Positions 53,985-64,000 of a DNA stretch of 64,000 nucleotides are shown here, one piece after another. The stretch lies in the NCBI RefSeq assembly GCF_020740795.1, contig NC_067312.1, positions 70,948,905 to 71,012,904 on the forward strand. Direction: 5' to 3'. Below the pieces are notes generated by a model, which saw only the letters and a program-made list of their open reading frames with translations, did not search any database and was not told where the DNA came from. How positions within the stretch are numbered: the first letter of the stretch is position 1; each line of letters starts with the position of its first letter. Source of the stretch: Apus apus. Lineage: Eukaryota; Chordata; Aves; Apodiformes; Apodidae. A program made the translations under genes and the position numbers.

Positions 53985-54592
53985 CATCTTTATTAGTACT
54001 TCAGCTTGCACAAAAAGAACTTGGGATTTTGGTCTGTCCTTCTGGCCCTCATACAAGGCCAACAGAGAAACACTGGCTACTTTGGCAAACCTGGACTCCG
54101 TGAGTGTTGCCAACAGGGTGGCCCTTCCAACCAAAACCAGCAACCAGAAGTTTGTAATTTTCCTAGGACTTATCAGTAAATGGACTGTTAAAAACAACCG
54201 TTTGATTTCATTGAAATAAGAATAAAGTCGAGAGAGGCTAACAACCAAGACTGGCTTGGTTAAATTTACATGTGTCCGTACGGAGGAGAAGCTGCACCCC
54301 AAGTCAAATGGCCTCAAGTTGGAAAATTCAAGCTCAAGGATTTCACAGCCCGTGTTGATCAGCCAGCAGAACACAGTAGCTCCACACCCCCCAAAGAGCA
54401 GGGTGAGTAAGATGACTGTTTTTGAGCTGGGACAATCAACTTCCTTGGTTTTGGATGCGGATTATTTACCTCAACAAAGTTCAGGCTCCCACTGTTGGGA
54501 GCAAGGGCCGTTATCTTCCTGCCCTTCTGGATGAGCTGGACGCTCACACGTTGCCAGATGGCAGAGCTGGGCTGCTTCACTTTTGCAGGCCC
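53985..54592 (-). pseudogene. RPS23: RPS23 partial duplicate with retained intron (exons 3-4)
   Basis: Exon-3-like part 54592-54470 translates [20 protein letters not shown], then [19 protein letters not shown], against the parent's [18 protein letters not shown] block. It ends at exactly the same codon, followed by a GTAAAT donor. A 307-bp intron (54469-54163) ends in CCTAG, and exon-4-like sequence resumes at 54162 with LLVAGFGWKGHPVGN. A 5-nt deletion near 54086-54096 shifts the frame, after which VASVSLLALYEGQKDRPKS appears in another frame; the parental stop is also lost. AATAAA at 53989-53994 matches the parental 3' end. Exons 1-2 were not found upstream. The retained intron means segmental duplication, not a processed copy. 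No functional RPS23 can come from it. Confidence 0.93.
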
Positions 54593-57500
54593 GTTTGATG
54601 AAGAAAACCAGACCCTGAGCAGCAGGTTCTTCGCCAGCAGCAGCCCTGCCGCCAGCCCCAGCCGGCACTCGGCGTTCCAGGTGCGGATGTGGCCCCATTC
54701 CCGATGCTCCAGGCGTGCTCCTAACTGTCACCACCAGACCCTGCCCTTGTGGGATCCTTCCTCTCCCTGGCTAGGTGGTTTTTTTGTTTGTTTGTTTGTT
54801 TTTTCAGTGAAATACCCCAAATCATCTGAAGCAGCCCCGGGGAGGGCCCCTTGGCAGCGGGGGTGCGAACGCTGTGCTCTTGTGCCCTCGGTGGGGAGCA
54901 GCACCACTCTTACACAAGCACTTCTAAAAGTAAACGTATTTTGCTTGGCCGACCAGCTAAATCCACCCCGGGGGTGTCAAGTGCCTCCGGTGTTTCCTCC
55001 TTCTAGCAGGGGAACAACCAAACAGGTGGTTGCGGGAGAAACGGAAGGGGAACTAGGGCTTTGACTGACCTGGTTTGGTGCTGTTGAGCCTGTGGCCGGC
55101 GCTCACGGGGACGGCAAAACGCTTCTCACGAGCAAAGCAGATCCTCTGGCTGCCACGGAAAACCCAGGAATCAGAAGCTTAGTTTCTGACCCAGTCTCGT
55201 TGCTAAGCGGTTGTGGTGTGGCCTGGTGTCTGCACGGAGGTTTCTCAGGATGGGGTGGCATGCTTTGGGGCTCTAGGGCAGGGTGCGGGGAGCAGGAGGG
55301 AGGCAGGAAGGAGAGTTGTCACGGGATTAATTTTTTACATCATCCCAGCCTGTGTGGTGGAGGTGAAGGCTGAAAGGCTTTTGGGCAAATTCGTTGTTGC
55401 TCAGAGAGAGGATTTTGTTGGAACGGGGACAAAGCTTTTTCTATAAATTCAGGCCAGTTTTCTGCCCATGTTCCTGTTCCATTGTCAGTTTATTGTGAAT
55501 GTGTCCCAACCAGAGCAACAATGCACTTCTCAAAAAAATAATAATGATATATCAAGCTCTAGTACCTTGTACTGCGACTGATACTTATTTTCATAGACGT
55601 TTTTGGGCTGGAAGGGACCTTTAAAGGTCATCTAGTCCAAGCTCCTATTTTGGTTGAGATGTTATTTTAGAAATAAAATGACAGGTCACTCAGTTCATGG
55701 TGACCTGATACATCATCTGAAGGTAACTATAAACTGTTGAAAATAAACTGTGCCATTGTCTGCCTGAGGACATACTAGCCAAAGAGAAAAATTACCCATG
55801 TTTAAAATTATGTCTGCAGCATCGTTTGTTGCATGCAAACCCAGTGTGTGTATAATCATTGCAGCATCAGGCAGAACAGCTGTCATGTCAGGGTCTGAAT
55901 CAACCTTTATGTTATTACCCTGTTTGACAGGGGGTTTGCTGGGCAGTGGTGACATGTTTGGGGAGGTGTGGGATGCTAGCAAGATTGACTGGCCATCAGT
56001 CTCTAACTGCTTCACAAATCTCACAAAACTGTGAACTCTTGCAGTGAATAGAATTGCCAGCTGCTTTCTTAACTCTCTCTTCTGTGAGGTAGATCCAAAA
56101 AAAGAGCAGTGTTTAAAGTACAGTAAACTCTCCTGCTGTGCCTCCTCTCTGGTGGTGGAAGTGTCTGACCTGCCATCATAGATACTAAGTGAAAAAGAGT
56201 CAGGTGGTAGCTGCTTTTGATCAAAGGAAGAGTTTTGCCTGAAGAGTAATCAGGAGCAAAAACTTACTGCCAGAGAGGAGAAAAAAAAAAAAAAAGGGAT
56301 GATAAACAGAAGTGTAGTGCCCTTATTTGGAATACTGGCCACTTTTAGCCCACTGTAGCCCAGCTTGTAGGATGTAAACTGAAGTGTTGACTTCCCACTG
56401 ACTTTGCCCTGCAGGATGTTCACTGGATGTGTTTATGGAGTTGAATGTGACCTCCTGTGTTCCATAAACCAGTATGTGTGCTGTGCCCTTGATCCTCTGT
56501 TCTCCCTTTGTCCTCTTTGTAAGTATGTAGATGAGGCAGTGACCGGGTAAGCTTTGTTGGGCAGATTTCAACGTAAAACAGGCAAATGTAGAACAGGGAT
56601 TCAGCAGTTGAATCACAAGAACTCAGTTAACCATTCCCTTGTCAGGACTACTGCCTGTAAGGCCCATTCAAGTTTTCCTTTTAAACTCAGTAATGCAGAG
56701 ATGGTTGTTTTGTCATCATGCTTCACCAGAATAAAGTAAGTGCTTACTTCTTTGCTTTTAATGGGTCTCATTTCTTCATAGATACCATATCAATCTCTTT
56801 GTCCTTCAACCTCAGAAAAAAGCAAGAAATGTGCTGGATGTTATTTTTATCATTATGTATGAAGAGATAAGGAAAGGCCTTTTCATTGTGCTTTTTGTTT
56901 CTATCATTATTTCATGTGATGACTGCTGATTAGTAAATTACTGTCAGAACTCACAGTATTACTGTACAGTGAGGAAGTCAGTGTATTTTCAGTGATTTAT
57001 ACTGATTTAGCCTATGTTAGCAGTTTGGAATTATATGATTCCTCAGTTTCTGCAAAACTCCCTTTGTTTCTGAGCAAATTGGCATGTACTTTTCCCCTCT
57101 CTGACCTTGTGAAATGGTGTCCTAAGAAGGCAGGTTCCCTCTAGAAATTAATAGCACCATGGGAACACACAGGACACTGCCTTGGATTCAGCCTGTGCTA
57201 CCCTAAGGTGTGGCCTGCCATGTGTTGTTTACTTGTGCTGATTTTGGTTTGGATTGAGTTAATTTTCTTCCCAGTAGCTGGTATAATACTGTGTTTTGGA
57301 TTTAGGATGAGAGGGATGTTGGTAACACACTGATGTTTTATTCGTTACAGAACAGTGATAACTCAGTTAAGGACTTTTCAACTCTGCCAGGCCAGGAGGT
57401 GCACAAGAAGCTGGGAAGGACTGTAGCCAGGACAGTTGTCCCCAGCTGACTAAGATATATGCTGTACCATCTAATGTCATCTCAGCATATAAATCTGGGG

Positions 57501-59590
57501 GAAGGAGATGGAAGCAGAGAACATTTGGAGTGATGGAGCTTGTCTTCCCAAGTAATCAAGTGTGTATGATGGTGCCCTGTTTTCCTAGAGGTGGCTGAGC
57601 ACCTGCCTGCTGAAGGGAAGTTGTGAATTATTCTTTGTTTTGCTTTGCTTGCATATGTGGCTTTTGCTTTTCCTGTTGAATGGTCTGTATCTCAATCCCT
57701 GATTTTTCTCATTTTTACTCTTCCTATTCACTTCCCCCTCCCACCAGAGGGGAGTGAGTGAGTGAGCAGCTTCGTGGGGCTTAGTTGCTGGCTGGGGTCA
57801 AACTGCAACAGTGCTACTTTCTCTGCCTTCAAAGGGTACGTTTTTTGTTCATTTGCTCCGTGCATTTCAGCATTTTTATTTCTTAGCTTTTGCTTCCATG
57901 CTGATGAAGAACACTTAGAAAATAGCAGCACATGAATGAAATCTCAGGCGCCATCCAAAAGCCTCGGTGTGCTTCTGCCCCCCTTACTTATTCAGGAGGG
58001 ACTGAGAGTCAGGAGAACTAGAATTTGGAATTTTTAACAGGCCAGTGACAGGAGTGGCTTAACAGTTTTTAGAAAGGCGTGTGGCACTTCTGCCTTTTCC
58101 CAGGGCTGCTTAACATTTTCAGCTGGGTCATGTCTCTGTAATTATCCTTAGTTTAGCATCATGTATTTCTTGTGCTTTGCAGAAGATTGAGAGATTATTT
58201 TCAGCTTCTCCTTGTTCATCGCTATGCTTCCTCATCTCATTTTTCTAGCTGGGATTCTCATGTAAGTATGTGGATTCCTCCTTAAATTTGATAGAAGCAG
58301 TACTGCTGAGGACAAGCTGCTGAGAGATTTTTAAGATTAGCAAATACTCTGTATCACTGAAAGAGAATGAATTAAGATGGTAAATCCTTTTTAATAGTTA
58401 CGATGCTAAAGCCTCCATCCTTATCTTACATCTGCAATGCCACAGACAAGAGCTGTTAATCAGTGAAGCAGGGTTTACTGTGTGATCACATCAGCAGGTA
58501 GCTGATGTTAGCTACTGACCAGGAAAGCAGAAGGTGTGTGTGGGATGTGTGTGTATATCAATTGGTGTATACGTACACAAACACACACAGCTGTTGGCAG
58601 GAACAGTTGGTGACCATGTCCTGTCTGATATTTATGTGGAGGAGGGCACAGTGTGACAAAATGTCAGCCAAGTGCTGGTTCCAACTTCCTTCCAAGACTG
58701 AGCTGCCCGTGTGGAGGCAGGGCTGGTCATAGATGTTTTCATTAAGGTGCCCAGGCTGCTGTTGTGCCTGGTCCACCAGAAAGTATCCTGGTTTCAGCTT
58801 TCCTGGTCCCGTGTAGACAATTGGAATGCAAGGTGCAGTTAGTGAGCACTGTGTGGAGAACACATGTGGGTCACAGGGCTTGAGGACTCAGCTCATGTGC
58901 CTAGAACCTCCTCTTTGCCATCCTGAACACAGCTGATGTGTATTTCAGGAAGGCTGATGAGGACAGAGGGTCTGCTGAAGAGGTACCCATGCCTGCTGCC
59001 TAAGTATCTTTTGAGAATGACCCACTTCAGAACCAACCTCCTGCATTCACAATGATGTGTATGCACCCTGGTGTCTTCCAGAGGCACTGTAATTCTGTGG
59101 GCATTTAGCAACTGTGGTCTGGCTTAGAGTTACCCATAAATTTAAGACAGTGGAGCCAGAAAGCTGGACACGCACCAAGTGCTGAAGAAAGGAAACCACT
59201 TCCAGGTCTGTGTCTTGCAAGCTTGCTATGCCTGCTTTCACATCTGTAAAATGGGGATTATACTGCTAGTCTTGGGTATTGTAAGACTTCCAAGTACATG
59301 TAATTCTTTTGCTGGTAATCTTATGGAAGGAGAAATTTCAGAGCTATTTGGAATCAGCACCTTCACTTTTTTCTCTGAAGTTAGGGTTGAGTATAGATAA
59401 GAAGTGCTCTTCAGTGTGATTGTAGAGGCTGGAGAGACCATCCGATTTTATTCCATTTTTCCCTTAGCAAACAGCTCCCACCCTCGTACAGTTTCCCCAG
59501 AACGCCTGACCTTTAATTCACAAGGAAGCTGGAACGTGCCAGCGGTAGGTGTCCCCTGTCAGAATGAATCTGAGCACATGAAGGATTCCT
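54593..59590. other. Intergenic region between RPS23 duplicate and the 59.7-kb exon
   Basis: Contains a (GTTT)n run at about 54787-54803, a CR1 scrap (55591-55656) and an A15 run at 56281-56295. I see no supported gene. A 104-codon antisense open frame at 55713-56024 is noted in the findings; the 189-codon frame at 54495-55064 is open on + but crosses the RPS23 duplicate antisense and has no family signature. Confidence 0.6.
55591..55656 (-). mobile_element. CR1 LINE 3' scrap
   Basis: TTTTTGGGCTGGAAGGGACC followed by GGTCATCTAGTCCAAGCTCC is the complement of the CR1 3' tail. Only about 65 bp are recognisable. Confidence 0.85.
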
Positions 59591-59741
59591 CCCACGGGCA
59601 CGGGAGCAGGGATGGGGCGGTGAATCCCGCCCCGGTGGGCTGGATCTGCTGCCTGTCACACTGCCGGGAAGGGCGCTCGGCTGCCCGCTGGACCAGGGGA
59701 GCAGATGTGCTGGGAGTGCAGGGAGACTGGCTCTCTTCTCA
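59590..59741 (+). promoter_or_regulatory. GC-rich probable promoter and 5' UTR
   Basis: A local CpG-rich patch in otherwise AT-rich sequence. It includes the GC-box GGGGCGG at about 59614-59620 and a CCGCCC-type complement just after it, and ends at the ATG of the signal-peptide exon. The transcription start is not determined. Confidence 0.5.
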
Positions 59742-59836
59742 ATGGAAAGAAACGCAGCCCTTAGGTTCCTACTGCTTTTTCTCTGCGTGGGATTCACAGC
59801 GTCTGTGGAGCAAATGACTGCGACAGCGAATGGCAG
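59742..59836 (+). CDS. Signal-peptide first exon, candidate ATP6AP1L
   Basis: The ATG at 59742 opens 31 codons plus two bases up to a GTCAGT donor at 59837. The residues MERNAALRFLLLFLCVGFTA look like a classic signal peptide (charged start, hydrophobic LLLFLCVGF core, small residue before a likely cut near A20/S21), followed by SVEQMTATANG. A GC-rich promoter lies directly upstream. Position and strand (divergent from RPS23 and just beyond it) match ATP6AP1L, a V-ATPase accessory-protein-like gene, in the mammalian order. I do not recognise the peptide itself, so the name is inferred from synteny only. Later exons would lie mostly beyond the window; one weak candidate is at 61299-61374. Confidence 0.5.
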
Positions 59837-62800
59837 GTCAGTAACTGAGCGTGTATCCACAATCTCCGTTGCTGGAGTTGAAGTGATTTGCTCATTTCTG
59901 CTGTTTGGAAGCAGACTCAATAGCAATTTAGGATGTCAGGATGTCATTTTACTTTTCAGGTTTGAAAACACCTGAGGCTCTTACACAAAGGAATTATTTT
60001 GAATCCTACACTGCATTAAAAATGTAACTTTAAAACAGTTTTATAAACAATGCTAGAACTGGTTTTAAGATGAGTGTTTTCTGGGCATCTGTGTTGTAAT
60101 TAATTTCATTTTAATGACTCTCACACTGATTTTCCCTGGTCTGTGTAAAAATTTAGTTATAAATAGACAAACAGGAAAGGTGTGAAAAATATTGCAAGAA
60201 ACATAGGTGCTAAAATATTCTACTTGTGCAGAATGAGTATTTTAAAGTGTGAATTTCAGTATTGCAAAGAAATACTAAACTTATAAAATTATTAGGGGTT
60301 TGGATTCATCATTGTTAACACTGCTGTTTGTAATGTAGTGTAAATAGGAAGCCCAAATAATGTCTGGGAAAAGGGGACTTTCTGGAGCCAAGCAGTACAA
60401 AAGTGACAACAGCCTAAACTGTACCAGTTGAATCATGCCCCGAAGTCACTAATAACATATAGATCAAATATGCTGATGAAGATCACAGCTGGCAGCAAAA
60501 TCTGTGTATTAAGGCAAGAAGGACATGTGGTGATTTGCTTAAGCTTGTACTAGGAGATCTGGTAGTCCGTCACCAATAAATACTACAAAGTGTTTTCATT
60601 TGAATAGCTTATTTGCTGTTCTCCTCTGCCAGATTTCGGATTTGTTAGTGTCTTGGTACAATTGCACTTTTCTGCAATTGGATCAAAATCTGAGAATGGG
60701 CAAGCAGTGGGGTGTTACATGAACTTTATTCTAATGAATAACTAAGAAATGAAGTTGCGCTCTTGATTCCAGTGAATTGAACGGGGATTTTGCCTTTCCA
60801 TACAGTGGATGTGGGATTGTGCCTGCACAGTGTTAATCTGCTACAAGTCCTATGAGCTCACTTTTCTTTTTGATACTAAAAATGAAAGCTTGAGTATCTT
60901 GTCATTCTGATCTAGTTCTTGTTGGACATCCATTCAAGTCCAGATCAAACCCCAGTACTCAGTACATTGTATAGTCAGATCACACATGATCCAAAATACA
61001 ACAGAGAATACTTAGAATTTAAAAACTATAGAGTCATGGGTTTTGTAGATACTTGTTGATGATACAACCTAAATAAATTTAAAACTTCATAATATTTTTA
61101 GTTTGGGTTCTTTGGATTGTTTTGTTTCTCAGGAGGAACCAGCTTTTGCCCTGAGTCTCGGCTACCAGGCTTACACATTTATCATTTTAAAAACTTCTTT
61201 GAAATTCCTGATGACTAGTGTCCCTAAGACTACAGCCTGTTAATTGCTACCAGGTGCTCAGCAACCATTCATCACTTTTGTCATACCTTTGTTTTTAGTG
61301 CATTTGAAGGTTCTCAAGTTATTTTCCAATTAAATGCTCATGAATTACTTGAAGCTAGTTCAGCAGCCAGTGTGGTATTTTGCACAGCTGGACAATATTA
61401 GTATTAGAATGATAATTCTGGAGTCATTGAAATTCTGCAGTAGAGTGTGTTTTGCCATCTCATGCAGTTTATCAGGACAGCAATATGAAGTGTGATAGAC
61501 TGTGTGAATATGGCTTTTTTTAACCTGATGGTGTGAAAAATGTCCATGACCTCCAGGCTTGATGATCGCTGCTGTGTGCCAGACTTGAGCTCACGTGTCC
61601 TATTTGAGTGGACAAGACACCACTCACATGAAAGGCTTCAAGGGCTGAAGCCAATAGGAACTTTTTCAGACAAGCAAGCTAGGCTTGGTTATCTTACGTA
61701 GATGGATAATGTTGTCTGATAAGAGGGAATTTACACTTCTTTATACTTATAATCTAATTTAATTGGGTTTTACATAGCGATTAGTCATCCCAGGGCTTTG
61801 TATTAGGGTTAATCCAATTTCGTGTGAGTTCCTGACATACTTGGTATGGTAAATTCAGCATACAACTTATCTGATGTATCAGGGCTAGTTATTTAGGAAT
61901 TGATAAGGAAAAATACTAGTCATCAGAAGACATGCCATGTGTGCAACTGAATTTGAAGTTTTAGGGCAGAGTGACTGAAGAAGATGATAAATTTAAAAGT
62001 CTAGTCTCACCAGTTTCAGTTCTGGCCACTATTTGGTGATAGTTTTGCAGGCAGTGGAGAAGAAGGCTGTAGTGCTAGCTGGTCTAATATCTCTTACACA
62101 TGTACTTAACATTTTTAGATAAAAAAGAAAAGATGTATTTTAAATGTGTTGTTCTTTGCCCATTTTTTCTTGCAGTGCTTTGTTCTGTGAAACATGCTCC
62201 AGCTGAGGGCAAAAGGGCCTTGCTGCCAGAGATCACCTGTAAATTCCCCAGCTTTCCTTTTGATTGGGAAGGCTGATGATTTGGCAGCAGGATGGCTGTT
62301 GAAGGCCACCTGTTCCTGGCACAGACCATACGTTTCTGTGACACCTCGGGGTTAAAAGTTTCAAAGGCCCCCTAAGCATCAACATCAGCTTGCTCAGAAA
62401 CCAGGAGGTGATCCTTCCTGTATGCCATGGATAGGCTGTCTGTGCCATAGCCATCTGACTTCAACAAGACAAAGCAAAGACTGCAAGCCTTGCCATGATG
62501 GCCTTCCCTCTCCTATCTCCTAGATGGGGTTACTTCACTTGCATGCCTCCACCTGCCTCTCAAGTGTGCCTGCCCTGTGACTGATCGTAGTTGTCACACT
62601 CTGGCACTGAGTGGTGTTTCCTGGGTCCCTCTCTCCACTGCCTTCCTCACGAAGGCATGAATATTGCATTAGCTGTGCATATTCATCTATATTTGAGTAT
62701 CTTCATGCTGACAGTGGAAACTTGACATTTCTTCATGAGCAGCATGGCAGCACATTGCTGTGGTTTCGTGTGGGTTGTAGAGGAGTCAAACTGCATTGTC

Positions 62801-64000
62801 AGGAGCTCCCAACCTGGTCCCATGGGCTGCGTGTAGGCCGGTTATAACTGTTCTGTTCAGGATGTCTCCCCACAGAGGCATTCACAAGGAGTTATCATCA
62901 TATATTCATTGTATGCTTTCCTCAAGGCTCAGTGTTGGTGGCCAGTTAGCATTTATCAGTGTGATTTGGTTGGTATGACCATGGTATTAGCCTTATCCCA
63001 GATGGGAAGCTAAGTAATGATTCTTATTTTTATTTATTTATTTAACAATTCTGAAAACAAAAATAACCCTTCCTCTTCCCAGAACAACACAAAAACCTTT
63101 CAGGCCCTGTAAGGGAATGCATTAATTACACAAATTTACACCAGTCTCCTATCATCCCAGTGTTTTAATGTGTTTAGTCATTCCAGCATGGTGATTTCTG
63201 AACTGGAGTAATGGGCTGTGAGCTTTTATTTGTGTGTATAGGGAGGAGCTGAAAGTATAACTAAGTTTAAATAAATATATATCTAGGTACAATTAAATAT
63301 AACTAAAGTCAGTATAATTAAATACTTTATTTTTGTTGTGCCTCATTTTTGTAGCTATTACCATGAAAAAATGCCCCCAAATTTTTTCCAGACTGAAGGC
63401 ACAATCTGTCATGTAGCAACACTAGAAAAGGAAAGCTGCATCAAATCAAGAAATCCATGTTCCTTATAATTAAACAACCTAAGAAAGCGTTTTGCCTGAG
63501 CAGGAAAACAAGGTTTGGTTCATTTTCAGTCATGTCTTTTGTTACCACTCTGTCAAAATGAGGATTATTTCTCCCTGTCTCTGAAGGCTGCTCACTGTTG
63601 ATTTGGGACCTTCAGGTGGCTTGGAGACCTCAGCCCAGCCCTGGCACCCAAAGGGCAGTGGGAGAAAGTGGGACCCACTCTGAGAGTTTACAGCCTCCTT
63701 CAGGCCACTGGGGTTTAACAGCTACAACTGAAGAGAAAGATAGTCTCACTGTTTGTAAATAAATATACCAGATTTCATTTAAACAGTGTTATCTGAATTG
63801 AACTTTTTTGAATGCAAGACCTTTCTAAGGTTCTTTTAGCTCAGATCACAGTCACTGCTACAGAGCCTAGCTGTCTTTTTGTGCTGTGTTACGTTTTCTC
63901 TGGAGACTTTTTTCTGCTTTATTGCCCTGGTTGCTGAAGGGACCAAGCAGCCTGCTTGATGCTCTGGAGCAAAGCTTCTCATCAGACCTGGTGTCTGGTG
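59837..64000 (+). other. Probable first intron and beyond
   Basis: AT-rich, with no repeat or gene I can name. The A/T-rich stretch around 63265-63330 is simple-sequence-like. If the 59742 exon is real, this is its intron, possibly broken by the candidate exon at 61299-61374. Confidence 0.4.

Noticed and set aside
54495-55064. 189-codon + strand open frame
   Set aside because: Its first part is antisense to the RPS23 duplicate and the rest has no recognisable domain or start context; most likely fortuitous.
62176-62209. TTTTTTCTTGCAG acceptor followed by a possible exon for the 59.7-kb gene
   Set aside because: In the phase required by the 59742 exon the frame stops after about ten codons.

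Overview
The window looks like a piece of a bird chromosome. Recognisable exons are tiny and lie kilobases apart, the interspersed repeats are CR1 LINEs (with the typical CATAGAATCATAGAAT-like 3' end) and avian-type solo LTRs, and the gene order matches the conserved amniote block ATG10 - RPS23 - (ATP6AP1L). The species cannot be named from what I can see. There are no operons, CRISPR arrays or other prokaryotic features.

Layout. (1) Positions 1-38187 hold the 3' part of ATG10 on the + strand, the E2-like enzyme that conjugates ATG12 to ATG5. Four coding exons were found (8084-8210, 15803-15900, 37696-37793, 38064-38187). They join in frame into 148 residues, including the catalytic HPC cysteine. 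The N-terminal ~75 residues are not visible and probably lie to the left. The 21.8 kb intron between the second and third exons carries a CR1 fragment, a 684-bp solo LTR with a perfect 5-bp target duplication, and a 2.35-kb decayed CR1 that ends about 420 bp before the catalytic exon. (2) 38188-50299 is the intergenic space between two convergent genes. It holds a probable 1.1-kb antisense-oriented LTR and a CR1 in + orientation. (3) 50300-52106 is a complete RPS23 on the - strand: four coding exons, 143 codons, a 5'TOP-like start, a CpG island and a poly(A) signal. (4) 53985-54592 is a damaged second copy of RPS23 exons 3-4 that still contains the intron, so it arose by DNA duplication and not by retroposition. 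(5) 59742-59836 is a probable first coding exon with a signal peptide and a GC-rich promoter. By position and strand it is the best candidate for ATP6AP1L, but I did not recognise its sequence directly.

The genes are unrelated housekeeping functions (autophagy conjugation; 40S ribosome; possibly a V-ATPase accessory protein) and do not form a functional system. I found no convincing evidence for a novel system. The observations most worth a second look are the intron-retaining RPS23 duplicate, the ATG10 stop codon lying inside a strong splice donor, the two LTRs, and an unexplained hydrophobic open frame at 29.8-30.2 kb. All boundaries were read by eye; no database search was made.
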